From NCBI GenBank assembly GCA_036271555.1, contig DATBAK010000010.1, forward strand, positions 223,604 through 287,603: 64,000 nucleotides of DNA, given 5' to 3'. The stretch comes from Acidimicrobiia bacterium (lineage in GTDB: Bacteria > Actinomycetota > Acidimicrobiia > IMCC26256 > PALSA-610). Shown piece by piece: positions 50,510 through 60,256 of this stretch (its first letter is position 1; each line of letters begins with the position of its first letter). The notes beneath the pieces were generated by a model. The model did not search any database, was not told the origin of the DNA, and saw only the letters and a program-made list of their open reading frames with translations. The position numbers and the translations under genes were made by a program.

Positions 50510-50919
50510 ACGGAATCGACCTCATCCTCGCCGACCACGAGCGCGTGAACCTGCTGTTCGCACGCTTCGACGACACCGGCGACGCCACGCTGATCGGCGA
50601 GATCGTCGACGCGCTCGTCGCGCACGACCAGGCCGAGCAGGCCACGCTCTACCCCCTCGCCGGCTCCGTGCTGAACGACGCCGAGGCCATCGAGCACTAC
50701 GACCGCGCGCACTCCGCGATCAAGAAGGCGATCGAGCATCTCGTCGGGCTGGAAGGACCGCCGCTCGTCGAAGCCGTCGCGGTGCTGCGCACGCGGGTCG
50801 AGGAGCACGTCGCCGAGGAGGAAGCCGACCTCCTGCCCGCGCTCACCAAGGCTGCGACGATCGCGCAGCTCGACGGCCTCGGTGCGCGCATCCTGCAGAA
50901 CAAGCAGCGCGCCGGCTGA
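50506..50919 (+). CDS. Hemerythrin-like HHE domain protein
   Basis: Four-helix protein of 137 aa. Candidate di-iron ligands are His11 in LADHERVN, the His and Glu in ALVAHDQAEQATLYP, the His in EHYDRAHSAIKKAIEHL, and the His/Glu in RVEEHVAEEEADLLPAL. HHE proteins bind oxygen, nitric oxide or peroxide at a di-iron centre. Its start overlaps the katE stop (ATGA), so the two are made together, suggesting a joint oxidative-stress role or metal supply. Confidence 0.87.
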   Translation: MNGIDLILADHERVNLLFARFDDTGDATLIGEIVDALVAHDQAEQATLYPLAGSVLNDAEAIEHYDRAHSAIKKAIEHLVGLEGPPLVEAVAVLRTRVEEHVAEEEADLLPALTKAATIAQLDGLGARILQNKQRAG

Positions 50920-50943
50920 CGCGCCGAACCGTCGGGCCGCGCA

Positions 50944-51900
50944 TCATTCGGTCCGGGGCGCGTGGTCCGACTCGAGCGACGCGCCGAGCGCCTCGAGATC
51001 GCGTTCCGCGTGACATTGCCGGCGGTAGATCGTGAGCGCGTCGAATCGCTCCGCCACCGCGAGGTTGCCGACGAACGCGCGTGGCCCGAGCACGCGTCCG
51101 AAGCGGTCCTGGATCTCGCGACACGCGTCGTCGACGAGATGGCGCACGACGAGCGCGCGTCGCTGCGCCGCGGATGCACCGTGCGGGTCGTCGTCCACGT
51201 CGTCGCCCGCACGGTCCAGGATCGAGCGGAGCAGCCATCCCGCGGCCCCGAGGGCGCCGACGTGCACGCGGGCGTGCGCGTCGCCGCGACCGGCCCGCAT
51301 CGCTTCGTCGACGAGACCGAGCGCGGCGCCCGCCCAACACGCCGCCGGACCGATTGCGCCGTGCCAGAAGCCCACGCGGTCGAGGTACCACCCGGGCGGT
51401 CCGACCTCGGCGTTCGCGTCGAGGTCGATGTCGTCGAAGCTCACCGTTGCCGTGTTCACGTCTCGGAGTGCGAAGGCCTTCCACGTCGTGAGGTCGACGC
51501 GATCCGGTGTGATCAGCGACGCCGGAACCGCGAAGAGCCCGACCGCGGAGTCGTCGCGCGTCGCAGTGACGAGCGCGAGGTCGACGGTCCCGGCGCCACT
51601 GCAGAACGCCTTCGACCCGCTGAGCACGACACGCGAGCCCTCGCACCGCGCGACCAGCCGGTCGTTCGGGCTCTCCGACGCCCATACGCCGACGAGCTCG
51701 TGGCGCGCGCGGGTGCGGCCCGCTTCCCGGAGGATCTGCACGCCGTCGACGTGGGCTTCGGCCAGCCGGGCGACGGAGACATTCGTGCGGGCGAGCTCGG
51801 CGAGGGCGCTCCATCGATCGCGCGTCGAACCGCCTCCGATCGGCGGAAGGTCGAGCGCGCCCGCGACCAGCAGCTCGCGCACTCGCGTCGCGGCAGTCAC
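50944..51900 (-). CDS. Short acyl-CoA-dehydrogenase-like protein
   Basis: Protein of 318 aa with an acyl-CoA dehydrogenase fold but shorter than the usual 380. The N-terminal helices are truncated. The middle beta domain shows ELVGVWASESPNDRL, SGSKAFCSGAGTVDLALV and LTTWKAFALRDVNTATVSFD; the C-terminal helices have Ala/Arg-rich repeats. The usual catalytic base is not evident. GTG 51900 overlaps the glycosyltransferase stop by 4 bp. Last gene of the PIG-L/methyltransferase/GT2 operon; its redox or structural role there is unknown. Confidence 0.75.
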   Translation of the reverse strand: MTAATRVRELLVAGALDLPPIGGGSTRDRWSALAELARTNVSVARLAEAHVDGVQILREAGRTRARHELVGVWASESPNDRLVARCEGSRVVLSGSKAFCSGAGTVDLALVTATRDDSAVGLFAVPASLITPDRVDLTTWKAFALRDVNTATVSFDDIDLDANAEVGPPGWYLDRVGFWHGAIGPAACWAGAALGLVDEAMRAGRGDAHARVHVGALGAAGWLLRSILDRAGDDVDDDPHGASAAQRRALVVRHLVDDACREIQDRFGRVLGPRAFVGNLAVAERFDALTIYRRQCHAERDLEALGASLESDHAPRTE

Positions 51901-52616
51901 GAGCGCGTGAGGTCGAGCCCGGCTTCCAACCGGTTCAGGTAGCTCGCGAAGCCGTCGGGCGCGCGACCACGACGGCGCGCACTCGTCCATACCGGAGCGC
52001 GGTTCGAGGGGACGACGCGGTACCCGGCCTCGACGAGTCGGAGCCAGAGGTCGCGATCCTCGCCGGTCGCGTACCTACTCCATCCACCCACGCCTGAGAA
52101 CGCATCGGCTCGGACTCCGAAGTTCGCGCCGTGAACGTGGGGCACGTGGCCGTCGGACCCGCGCGCGTAGGCCGACTCGTATCGATCCCGCAGCCTTGCA
52201 GCGCGCGTCGAGAACGATCGCACGCGCACGGTTCCGGCCACGGCGTGAGCACCAAGGTCGGCCGCGTCGCGGTGCGCGCGGATCCAGTCGCACGGAACCA
52301 TCGAGTCGGCGTCGGTCGCCAGCAGCCAGACGCGCTCGAGCGGCCGGTGCGCGAAGCGTTGCAGCACGCGCCGGCAGCCGAGCTGCCTCGCGGCCCCGAC
52401 CATTCCCCAGCGCGACACGACGACCTCGCCGCAACCGCCGAGAGCGCGCCGCGCGCGTGCCGCCGTGTCGTCTCGACATCGGTCCGCCACCACGACCAAC
52501 CACGCGTCGAGACGCTCACGTGCGAGCGCGCGTCGAACCGACAGCACGCAGTCCTCGATCGAGCGCGACTCGTCGCGCGCCGGGATGACCACGCCCATCC
52601 CCCACGGCGGTCTCAC
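51897..52616 (-). CDS. Family 2 glycosyltransferase
   Basis: GT-A-fold glycosyltransferase of 239 aa. The start VVIPARDESRSIEDCVLSV is the nucleotide-sugar strand, LVVVADRCRDDTA the second motif, WLLATDADSMVP the metal-binding DxD, and VGGWSRYATGEDRDLWLRL the acceptor-side ED motif. No transmembrane helices, so it is soluble or peripheral. GTG 52616 overlaps the methyltransferase stop by 4 bp (GTGA). Third in the operon. Confidence 0.85.
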   Translation of the reverse strand: MRPPWGMGVVIPARDESRSIEDCVLSVRRALARERLDAWLVVVADRCRDDTAARARRALGGCGEVVVSRWGMVGAARQLGCRRVLQRFAHRPLERVWLLATDADSMVPCDWIRAHRDAADLGAHAVAGTVRVRSFSTRAARLRDRYESAYARGSDGHVPHVHGANFGVRADAFSGVGGWSRYATGEDRDLWLRLVEAGYRVVPSNRAPVWTSARRRGRAPDGFASYLNRLEAGLDLTRS

Positions 52617-53191
52617 CGACGACACCAGACGTCGACGACGTAGTCGGTTCGCACCGCGTGACCGATGTGATCCCACGCATCGCGCAGGCGCGCCGCGAGC
52701 ACTTCGTGCACGACGCCACCGGGGAGTCGGTGGTCTTCGCTCGAACCGGTCCAATGACACGCGAGGAGCTCGCCACCCGGTACGACCGCGCCGGCGAGGC
52801 GGTCGACGATCTCGCCGAGGCGGGTGGTATCGAAGTAGTAGCCGATCTCCGCGAACACGACGAGGTCGAGATCACTCGGCGGGTCGTCCTCCACGGAGCC
52901 GACGCAAACCCGAACCCCGGGAAGTCCTGCGCATCGGTCGCGCGCCCATTCGGCAGCGGTCGGCGACACGTCGACGGCGTCGACGCGCGCGCAACGACGC
53001 GCGAGACGTTCGGTCAGTGCGCCGACCGCGCAGCCCGGTTCGTACGCGTGCTCGTAATGCGCACGCGGGAGGCACTGCATCAGATCGTCGTAGCGCGCCT
53101 GCTCGAAGGCCGAGTGCGCAAAGTCCCACGGGTCACCCTCGGTGCGGTATCTCGCCTCGAACGCCTCCGGGCTCCACGGCTCAACGGACAC
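52613..53191 (-). CDS. NodS-like SAM-dependent methyltransferase
   Basis: Class I methyltransferase of 192 aa. The SAM-binding loop YEPGCAVGALTERLA is near residue 50, followed by VDAVDVSPTAAEWARDR and LDLVVFAEIGYYFD. The start FEARYRTEGDPWDFAHSAFEQARYD (given here only as landmark WDFAHSAFE) and overall size resemble NodS-type proteins, which N-methylate deacetylated amino sugars. GTG 53191 overlaps the PIG-L stop by 11 bp. Second in the operon; methylation of the amine freed by the deacetylase is a natural inference. Confidence 0.82.
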   Translation of the reverse strand: MSVEPWSPEAFEARYRTEGDPWDFAHSAFEQARYDDLMQCLPRAHYEHAYEPGCAVGALTERLARRCARVDAVDVSPTAAEWARDRCAGLPGVRVCVGSVEDDPPSDLDLVVFAEIGYYFDTTRLGEIVDRLAGAVVPGGELLACHWTGSSEDHRLPGGVVHEVLAARLRDAWDHIGHAVRTDYVVDVWCRR

Positions 53192-53915
53192 GCGCGACGA
53201 CCTCGCACGGCCGACGGAAGCGCGCGAGCGCGTGCTCGTCGACGATCACGGCGCCGAACCGCTCGGTCGTCTGCGACGGGAAGCACTCGAGCGCGGCCGA
53301 CTTCGCCCGGCGCGCCGGCGCCGCGATCTCGAACGTCGACCAGCGATCCTCGTCGAGCTCGGAAGGGGTGGCCCACTGCCACGCCCAGACGGGGTACTCG
53401 AGCAAGGCGCAGCCGCAGTGCTCGGCCACCGCTTCGGCCGCGGCTCCGCACGCGTCGTGGTCGGTGTGACCGTCGCGCGACCACGGGGCGATCAAAACCG
53501 TGTGGCCAGAGACCAATGTCTGAAGCCGCGCTCGTAGTTGCGACGCGTGACACGCGACCGACGCGTCCGGCAGTCCGAGACGGATCGGCGGACCCCGATG
53601 ACCGAGCGCGTGCAAGGCGCGGCGCTGCTCGATGCGACGAACCGCGGCGAGCTCGGCGACCTCGGGATGCGAGCCCTCGCCGTCGGTCACCGCGACCACC
53701 GTGAGACCGATACGTCGAGCGACGAGCTCCGCGATCAATCCACCACACGCCAAGGTCTCGTCGTCGGGATGCGGACTCACGACGACGACGCGTGTCGCAC
53801 GCGCGAAGGTCGCGCTCCAATCGAGCGCCGGCAGTGCACGCATCCAATCCAGCCACGCGCGCTCGCCGGTCGGTGCGTGCTGCGGAAAGGCGCTCGGTTT
53901 CGTGTTGGTCGACAC
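53181..53915 (-). CDS. PIG-L-family deacetylase
   Basis: Zinc-dependent LmbE/PIG-L deacetylase of 244 aa. The metal and catalytic motif VVVSPHPDDETLACGGLIAEL is near 45 (PHPDDE), and the second motif DGHTDHDACGAAAEAV near 150 supplies the third ligand. The family removes N-acetyl groups from amino sugars, as in mycothiol and GPI synthesis. It heads the four-gene minus-strand operon. TAGGGA lies about 9 nt before the GTG, so this start may also be nearly leaderless. Confidence 0.87.
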   Translation of the reverse strand: MSTNTKPSAFPQHAPTGERAWLDWMRALPALDWSATFARATRVVVVSPHPDDETLACGGLIAELVARRIGLTVVAVTDGEGSHPEVAELAAVRRIEQRRALHALGHRGPPIRLGLPDASVACHASQLRARLQTLVSGHTVLIAPWSRDGHTDHDACGAAAEAVAEHCGCALLEYPVWAWQWATPSELDEDRWSTFEIAAPARRAKSAALECFPSQTTERFGAVIVDEHALARFRRPCEVVARVR

Positions 53916-54019
53916 GGCGGCTTGTCCCTACCCCGCCGGTGCGCTCGGCACGCCGTCGGTTCCCTGCGCGCCGCGGCGGGTACGGCTGGCGCCGACCGGC
54001 GATCCGAAGCGGAGGTCTT

Positions 54020-54652
54020 GTGCGCGACGAGCCGAGCGAAGCGAAGCTCACGGCAGTGGCGTTGAACTGCACGCTGAAGGCGACCGACGCGGCGTCCAGC
54101 ACCGACAAGCTGCTGCACGAGGTGATGGCTGCGCTTGCCTCGGAAGGTGTCGCATCCGACGGGATCATCCGCCTCGCCGACGAGGACGTCCGCGCGGGCG
54201 TGACCTCCGACGAAGGACCGGGCGACGCGTGGCCCGCGATCCGCGCTCGCATCCTCGCTGCGCAGATCCTCGTGCTCGGCACGCCGATCTGGCTCGGGCA
54301 CCCCTCGAGCTACGCGCAGCGCGTGCTCGAACGGCTCGATGCGTTCCTCGGCGAGAAGGCCGATGACGGACGGCTCATCTCACTCGACCGCGTCGCGATC
54401 GTCGCCGTCGTCGGGAACGAAGACGGCGCGCACCACGTTGCGGCGGAGCTCTTCCAGGCGCTGAACGACGTCGGTTTCACGATCCCGGCCGCGAGCATGA
54501 CCTACTGGGTCGGCGAGGCGATGCACACGACCGACTACAAGGACCTTCCCGACGGCAGCGACAAGACCACGGCGGCGACGAAGAACGCGGCACGGCGCGC
54601 CGCGCATCTCGCGCGCGTGTTGCGTTCGGAGCCGTATCCCCCGGACCCGTAG
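54020..54652 (+). CDS. NADPH-dependent FMN-reductase-like flavoprotein
   Basis: Flavodoxin-fold protein of 210 aa from GTG 54020 with GGAGG 4 nt upstream. The start LTAVALNCTLKATDAASSTD matches the phosphate-binding loop, LVLGTPIWLGHPSSYAQRVLERLDAF is the FMN-contact and dimer region near 95, and VAIVAVVGNEDGAHHVAAELF the next strand. It would reduce FMN or quinones. The N-terminal six residues are uncertain. Monocistronic, divergent from the PIG-L operon. Confidence 0.82.
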   Translation: MRDEPSEAKLTAVALNCTLKATDAASSTDKLLHEVMAALASEGVASDGIIRLADEDVRAGVTSDEGPGDAWPAIRARILAAQILVLGTPIWLGHPSSYAQRVLERLDAFLGEKADDGRLISLDRVAIVAVVGNEDGAHHVAAELFQALNDVGFTIPAASMTYWVGEAMHTTDYKDLPDGSDKTTAATKNAARRAAHLARVLRSEPYPPDP

Positions 54653-54673
54653 CCCGCGGACGGACCGACCGGA

Positions 54674-55951
54674 TCAGCCGTCGGTGAACACGTCGGCGAC
54701 ACCCGCGCTCGCGGCACCGCCGACGGCGTGCTTCGACTCGCCCGCGACGACCGTCGCGCCGGACGCGCCCACCGTCGACGCGAAGCCCGTGTGACGTGAC
54801 CCGGGATCGTGCGGCGCGTCGATCTCCGCGGCCGGCGTCCAGCTCGCGCCGGCCGCGTGATACGGATAGACCGCGCCGAAGGCGAACGCGGTGCCCGCGT
54901 TGCGGCCGGGCGCGCCGATCACGAGCGTGCCGCTCGCGAGCGAGATCGCGCTCCCGAACTCGTCGCCCGGCGCGCCGTTCGCCGCGGTGAGCTCGTTGCG
55001 GTACGTCCATACGCCGGTGGTGTCGTTGTGCGTGAAGCGGTACGCGGCGCCTTCGCCGCCGGCTTCCGTCGCGTGATTCGGCGCGCCGACGACGACGGTC
55101 GCCTGCGTGAGCGCCATCGCGGCGCCGAAGTTGTCGCCGGGTTCCAGGTCGGGCGGTTCGAAGTCGGTCGTGTGCACGTACGACCCGCCCGCGCGGTCGA
55201 AGATGCTCACGATGCCGCCGTTCGAGTCGCCCGGTTCCGCGACGAGGACGAGGTCTTCCTTCACGATCACGCTCAGCCCGAACCGCCCGTCCTGCACCGG
55301 GTTCGGTGGCGGCACCGTCGCGGTCTGCTTCCAGACCTTCTTCACCCGCTGGTACACGTACGCGGTTCCCGCGCGCTTGAGGTCAGCCCAGTTGCGGCCG
55401 GGCGCGCCGACGGCGACCTCCGTGCCGATCGCCGCGATCGACAGCGACGCGCCGAAGTGGTTCTGCGGCGACAGAAACGTGGGCGTCAGCTCCGCGGTCT
55501 GAGTCCACGTCGTGCCCGTGCGATCGAACACGTAGAACGCGCCCGATGCCTTGCGGCCGAGGACCGACTTGAAGGGCGCGCCGATCGCGAGCGTCGAGCC
55601 GTCGGCCGCGACTGCGAGCGCGGAGCCGAACCCGTCACCCGCGACGGGATCGCTCGGCGTGAGCGTCGCCTGATGTATCCACGCGTCGCCGTCGTGCACG
55701 TACACGTCGACCGCGCCGGCGCTCGCGTTCGCGCCCGCCGAGCCCACGACGATCGTCGAACCGTCCTGGGAGATCGACGTCTTGGTGCCGAACCGGTCAC
55801 CGGCCGTCGGCGCGGGCGCCTGCAGCACCTGGCGCGTCGACACTCTGGGTGCGGCCGCGGCCGTCGACGCGAACAACGCCGCCGCCATCACACTCGCAAA
55901 CACGAACGATCCGTACTTTGCGCGCGTCAGAGCGCACTGCGAACGTTCCAT
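54674..55951 (-). CDS. Secreted FG-GAP repeat beta-propeller
   Basis: Exported protein of 425 aa with a signal peptide (SFVFASVMAAALFASTAAAA) and seven FG-GAP-type repeats of about 50-55 residues. Each has GDRFG/GDGFG/DNFG then a VVGAP or IGAPG strand, for example GDGFGSALAVAADGSTLAIG and DNFGAAMALTQATVVVGAPN. Such integrin-alpha-like propellers bind calcium and partner proteins on the cell surface. No catalytic site. It follows the phosphoesterase gene by 15 bp on the same strand and is probably co-transcribed. Confidence 0.85.
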   Translation of the reverse strand: MERSQCALTRAKYGSFVFASVMAAALFASTAAAAPRVSTRQVLQAPAPTAGDRFGTKTSISQDGSTIVVGSAGANASAGAVDVYVHDGDAWIHQATLTPSDPVAGDGFGSALAVAADGSTLAIGAPFKSVLGRKASGAFYVFDRTGTTWTQTAELTPTFLSPQNHFGASLSIAAIGTEVAVGAPGRNWADLKRAGTAYVYQRVKKVWKQTATVPPPNPVQDGRFGLSVIVKEDLVLVAEPGDSNGGIVSIFDRAGGSYVHTTDFEPPDLEPGDNFGAAMALTQATVVVGAPNHATEAGGEGAAYRFTHNDTTGVWTYRNELTAANGAPGDEFGSAISLASGTLVIGAPGRNAGTAFAFGAVYPYHAAGASWTPAAEIDAPHDPGSRHTGFASTVGASGATVVAGESKHAVGGAASAGVADVFTDG

Positions 55952-55966
55952 CGTCGCGTCTTCCTG

Positions 55967-58279
55967 CTAGCTCGCGGGCGCGGTCGTGAAGTGTTGGAGC
56001 TTGCCGATCGACGTGCCGAGCGGGTTGTTGGCGACCGCTTCGAAGTAGTACGTCGTGTTCGGCTGTAGATCGCTGAGGTCCCACGAGATCCCGGTGATGA
56101 GGTTGTGCGTGCCGATGTCGCGCGGTGTCGTCGTGTTCTCGACGTCGGTCGTGAGGCCCCAGCGGAACCACGCCGTCGACCTCGAGCCGTTCGGTTCGAC
56201 CTTCGCCTTGATCTCCCCGGAGTCCGCGGTGATCCGCTTCGGTTGCATCGGTCCCACGCCGGGCTTGCGCAACGCCGAGATCAACGTGTTCGCGCGAACG
56301 ACCGACGAGTTGCCGTCGGTGTCGGTGACGGTCAAGGTCGCGGTGTAGAACCCGACCGCCGAGTAGGTGTGGTCGACGTCCGAGGGTGGCACACCGGTGC
56401 CGCTGATCGGGTCCGAGCCGTCACCGAAGTCGATCGTCCAGTCGCCCGCGTCGCTCTGCGACGCGTCGAAGGTCACGTTCGCGCGCGTGAACGCGGTGAC
56501 CGGGCTCCCCCAGATCCACGCCTGGGGTCGCTTCGGGCTCACGTTGACCGTCTGCGTGGCGCGCGCGTGTTGTCCGTTGCCGTCGGTCGTGACGAGCGCC
56601 GCGGTGAAATCGCCGGCCGTCGTGTACGTGTGCATGAGCGACGCGGGTGGGTCATCGGTGCCGGTCGCGTCGGGCGAGCCGTCGCCGAACGAGAGCCGCC
56701 AGCGCGTGATCCCCGCATCGGAGTGACTCGCGGAGCCGTCGAACTCGACGTCGAACGGCGCGGTGCCCGCGAGCCGCGCTTGCAACGGCTGCCGGCGCGC
56801 CTGCGAGCGGGTCTTCGGAACCGCCGGCATCGGCTGTGCGAGCTGCGCACCCGACTTCACGGTCGGCAGGATCAACGGCGCGGGCGGCGTCTGCGTGAAA
56901 TCGAACGCGTTGCGTATGTCACCGGTCACGGGGGCGATCTCGCGCACCGTCGGGCGCGGGTCCGGCCGGCCGTCGGTCGTCGGGTCGAGGCGCGTCCCGT
57001 CGGTGAAGCGGTCCTCGATGAACCTGATGATGGAGTCGAACGTGTAGGTCGAGTGGTCGATGACACCGTGGCGCGCGTACGGGCTGATCACGATCATCGG
57101 CACGCGGATGCCGGTGCCGTTCTGGTCGACGCGCGGTGGCACCTCGTGGTCGTAGAAGCCGCCCCAGTCGTCCCAACCGAAGAAGATCGCGGTCGAGCCC
57201 CAGTCGGGGCTCTTCATGATCTGGTCGATGACGTAGGTCGCGTACTTCTGGCTGTCGGCGACCGATGCCGGCGGGTGATCACTGACGGGCTGGGTCGGGA
57301 TCACCCACGACACCGCGGGCAGATTGCCGGCCTGCGCGTCACCGATGAAGTTCTGGATCGGCTGGATGTTCTCGGTCTCCTTGTCGTGCTTCACGTCGGT
57401 GAAGCGCGGCAGCGGGTTCCAGAAGCTCGCGGTCTTCGAACCCTGCGGCGCAGGGATGCAGTCGATGTCGTCCGGGTTGTCGCAGTCGGGCTGCGTCCCG
57501 TCGAACACGTAATAGCCCCACGACGTGCGCGCCTGCTTCAACAGGTACGTGAGGTCGGTCCAGTCGTAATGGGCCGGACCACCGGAGGCGGCCTGGTTGA
57601 TGTCGGGCGACTCGGCGTCGTTCTCGCACGACATCGGATCGTTGGCCTGGTAGCAACGCGCCGACCACGACGACACCATGTAGAGGTGCTCGGGCGCGCT
57701 CCACGAGTCCGACGGCGTGAACATGTGGTCGAGCAGGGTGTAGCTGTCGGCGTACGCCCAGTAGTTCGGGATGTCGGCGCGCGTCCGGTACCCCATCACG
57801 TCGGGCACCGGCTTCTGCCCTCCGCAACGCGTCTCGCCGACTCCGCAACGGCGCTCCCACGACGCGATGAAGCCGTCCATCTTGCCGTCGTCGACGTCCT
57901 GTGAGTACGACGTGATCGAGTGGCCGGCGCCGTAGTCGACGTCCTCCGTGTCGTGGAACACGGGGACGCACGCGTTGCCTTGGCGCGGGTCGGGCGCGCA
58001 GTTCGTCGGCTGCCCGTCGTCGTCGAGCGTGAAGCCGTCGGCTCCGGGATACATCCCGAAGTACTCGTCGAAGCTGCGGTTCTCCTGCATGAGCACGACG
58101 ACGTGGTCGATCTTGTTGATGTCGGAGGCCGGGCTCGTCGCCGTCAGCACCGCGGCCGGCGACGCGGCCTCGGCCGACGGGACTTGGCCCCGGCCGAGCA
58201 ACGCGACGACGAGGAGCGCTGCGAATGCGCTCCAACCGACGCGTCGCGCCCACCCGTTTGCGACTTTCCGTGCTCCCAC
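55967..58279 (-). CDS. Secreted phosphoesterase (phospholipase C/acid phosphatase type) with PKD and FN3 domains
   Basis: Protein of 770 aa. Signal peptide ([22 protein letters not shown]), then a phosphoesterase-family catalytic domain (about 50-450) with [39 protein letters not shown] and [17 protein letters not shown]. Two PKD domains follow at about 500-580 and 590-670 ([24 protein letters not shown]), then a fibronectin-III-like domain ([20 protein letters not shown]). It likely acts outside the cell on phospholipids or phosphate esters, anchored or spread by its Ig-like modules. GTG start with TACTCT -10 8 nt upstream. Confidence 0.87.
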   Translation of the reverse strand: MGARKVANGWARRVGWSAFAALLVVALLGRGQVPSAEAASPAAVLTATSPASDINKIDHVVVLMQENRSFDEYFGMYPGADGFTLDDDGQPTNCAPDPRQGNACVPVFHDTEDVDYGAGHSITSYSQDVDDGKMDGFIASWERRCGVGETRCGGQKPVPDVMGYRTRADIPNYWAYADSYTLLDHMFTPSDSWSAPEHLYMVSSWSARCYQANDPMSCENDAESPDINQAASGGPAHYDWTDLTYLLKQARTSWGYYVFDGTQPDCDNPDDIDCIPAPQGSKTASFWNPLPRFTDVKHDKETENIQPIQNFIGDAQAGNLPAVSWVIPTQPVSDHPPASVADSQKYATYVIDQIMKSPDWGSTAIFFGWDDWGGFYDHEVPPRVDQNGTGIRVPMIVISPYARHGVIDHSTYTFDSIIRFIEDRFTDGTRLDPTTDGRPDPRPTVREIAPVTGDIRNAFDFTQTPPAPLILPTVKSGAQLAQPMPAVPKTRSQARRQPLQARLAGTAPFDVEFDGSASHSDAGITRWRLSFGDGSPDATGTDDPPASLMHTYTTAGDFTAALVTTDGNGQHARATQTVNVSPKRPQAWIWGSPVTAFTRANVTFDASQSDAGDWTIDFGDGSDPISGTGVPPSDVDHTYSAVGFYTATLTVTDTDGNSSVVRANTLISALRKPGVGPMQPKRITADSGEIKAKVEPNGSRSTAWFRWGLTTDVENTTTPRDIGTHNLITGISWDLSDLQPNTTYYFEAVANNPLGTSIGKLQHFTTAPAS

Positions 58280-58287
58280 CGTCGCCC

Positions 58288-58293
58288 AGAGTA
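58288..58293 (-). promoter_or_regulatory. -10 hexamer, leaderless phosphoesterase gene
   Basis: TACTCT on the minus strand ends 8 nt before the GTG at 58279. The 272-bp divergent gap also holds TTGACA at 58467-58472, a possible -35 for the opposite gene, without a clear -10. Confidence 0.5.
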
Positions 58294-58551
58294 CACGGGA
58301 CGGCCGGCGATGCCACGGGCGCGCACTCCGCTTTACGGAGGGGTCTCGACACCTGGCACGCGATGAGCGAGCGCGTCTCGGACCGGCACGATCGGGTGTC
58401 GTCCCCCCAGCCGACGGCCCGCTTCGGCGTGTACCGTCACGTCGCGCCGCGGCGGTTTGTCACGGATTGACACCCTCCCGGGGACAGCGCGGTTCGTTCG
58501 GCGGATGCCCGAGCGAGCGCTGCGCCCGAGGAACGAGACTTCAGGAGCGAG

Positions 58552-60156
58552 ATGTTCGTTCGGCCTGCACGTGCGTTGGTGGTCGTGATGATCGCCATGT
58601 CCTGGCTGACCGCGGCGGGTGCCGTCGCGAGCGCGGCGCCGGGACCGGGAACCTTCACCAAGATCACGACGCCGAGCGGCACGACGACGTTCGACCTCGG
58701 CGGCGGAACGAACGAGTTCACGGTGTCCGGTCAGGCCTCGCTCGATGTCACGAGCGTCGACATCGACTGCATCTACACGACGCTGGACGGCACCCGTTCC
58801 GTGGCCGCCTTGGCCGGCGGCGCGCCCGTGTCTCCCGGCGGCACCTTCAGCGTCGCCGTGGACTACACGCACCCGGCGGTGAACTGCCGGCTGCGCGCCA
58901 TCCCCACCGGCACCGATGCGACGACCGCCTATCTCGGGTCGTACGCCGGCCCGATCCTCTACACCGACGCGTTCGTGCCGCTCGGCAACGGTTCGACCGA
59001 GTACGGATACAGCGCGTTCGCCGAGGAATCCGACGGGATCTCGCTGCTACAGGACGCGGGCGCCTGCGGCGTGGGGTTCATGGCCACCGTCGCCACGCCG
59101 GGCATGGAATTGCAGGGCACGGATACTGGTGGGTGCAAGTTCGCATTGCCCGCGCGGTTCCCCGACCCGAACGCCACCGCGAGCGCGATCAAGGTGAACG
59201 GGCACAACGCCTACCTTCCGTCCGGGGTCCACGACTTTCTCGTCGGCACACTGGCACTTCCCGTGGCGCAGTCGACGTTGACCACGACCTCCACGATCGC
59301 CGGAGACGGCGACGTGACGATCACTGAGTCGGCCCGCCTCATGCGGTGCAGTGTGAGTGATGCCTATCCGCCGACGCCGACGTCGTGTCCCAGCATCGTC
59401 TCCACGGGCGTGAAATTCGAACGCGTGAGCCAGGTCGTCCGCGGCGCGCACCAGGTGGCCGTTCGCGACACCTTTTCCTCGACGGATGGCGCCGCGCACA
59501 CACTGACGCTCGACTATCAGCAGACGGTTCACCAACCGCAGACCGGAGCCGCCGGCTACGTGTTTCCCGGACACGGCAGCGCGTTCGCGGCCGCCGCACC
59601 CGATGAGGTCGTCTCCGGCTTGGGAACCAAGGCCGCTTCGATGCTCGTTCGCTCCGATCTGTACTCGACGAACGGCGATCCCAGTGCCGACACCCTCGCG
59701 CTCACGTGGTCGAGGGCGCCCGACGACATCACCTTTGCGCACTTCGCCGCCAGCGAGTTCGCCATGCCGTACGCATTGACCGTTCCTGCGGGTGATTCCG
59801 TCTCGCTCGGATTCGCGGAGAGCGAGGACATTCTCACGCCGGCCGCGCGGAGCCTCGGCAACCTCGCGAGTGGCGACATGATCAACGCGCCGACCATCAC
59901 CTCGCCGTCCGACGGCGCGGTACTCGGCGCGATGAAGACCACGGTCAGGGGCACGCTCACCGCGGGCGCCAACGGTCTGCCCGTGTCGGTCGTCGTCGCC
60001 GGCCACGACGCGACGATCACGAAGACGAGCGCGACCAGGGCGACGTACAAGGTGACCTTCACCGAGTCGGTCGGCACGCACACGCTGAACGCCACCGCGA
60101 CCGACGTGGCCGGCAACGCCAAGGCGTCCGCATCGATCACCGTGCAGAACCAGTAG
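58552..60156 (+). CDS. Large secreted protein with C-terminal Ig-like domain
   Basis: Exported protein of 534 aa; CAGGAG lies before the ATG. A signal peptide (ALVVVMIAMSWLTAAGAVASA) is followed by about 420 residues of beta-rich sequence without a recognised domain (ESDGISLLQDAGACGVGFMA, HQVAVRDTFSSTDGAAHTL). The C-terminal 90 residues form a bacterial Ig-like fold, PTITSPSDGAVLGAMKTTV through THTLNATATDVAGNAKASAS. No catalytic motif, no wall-anchor signal. A surface or matrix protein seems likely; divergent from the phosphoesterase/propeller pair. Confidence 0.75.
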   Translation: MFVRPARALVVVMIAMSWLTAAGAVASAAPGPGTFTKITTPSGTTTFDLGGGTNEFTVSGQASLDVTSVDIDCIYTTLDGTRSVAALAGGAPVSPGGTFSVAVDYTHPAVNCRLRAIPTGTDATTAYLGSYAGPILYTDAFVPLGNGSTEYGYSAFAEESDGISLLQDAGACGVGFMATVATPGMELQGTDTGGCKFALPARFPDPNATASAIKVNGHNAYLPSGVHDFLVGTLALPVAQSTLTTTSTIAGDGDVTITESARLMRCSVSDAYPPTPTSCPSIVSTGVKFERVSQVVRGAHQVAVRDTFSSTDGAAHTLTLDYQQTVHQPQTGAAGYVFPGHGSAFAAAAPDEVVSGLGTKAASMLVRSDLYSTNGDPSADTLALTWSRAPDDITFAHFAASEFAMPYALTVPAGDSVSLGFAESEDILTPAARSLGNLASGDMINAPTITSPSDGAVLGAMKTTVRGTLTAGANGLPVSVVVAGHDATITKTSATRATYKVTFTESVGTHTLNATATDVAGNAKASASITVQNQ

Positions 60157-60256
60157 CGGTCACGCCCTCGCGTTCGACGGCGCGCGCGGTGGTCACAAAT
60201 CGGGCGCCGGTACAGTCGCGTCGCACGCCAGCCGGTCGCGAGCTGGAGACGCCCGC

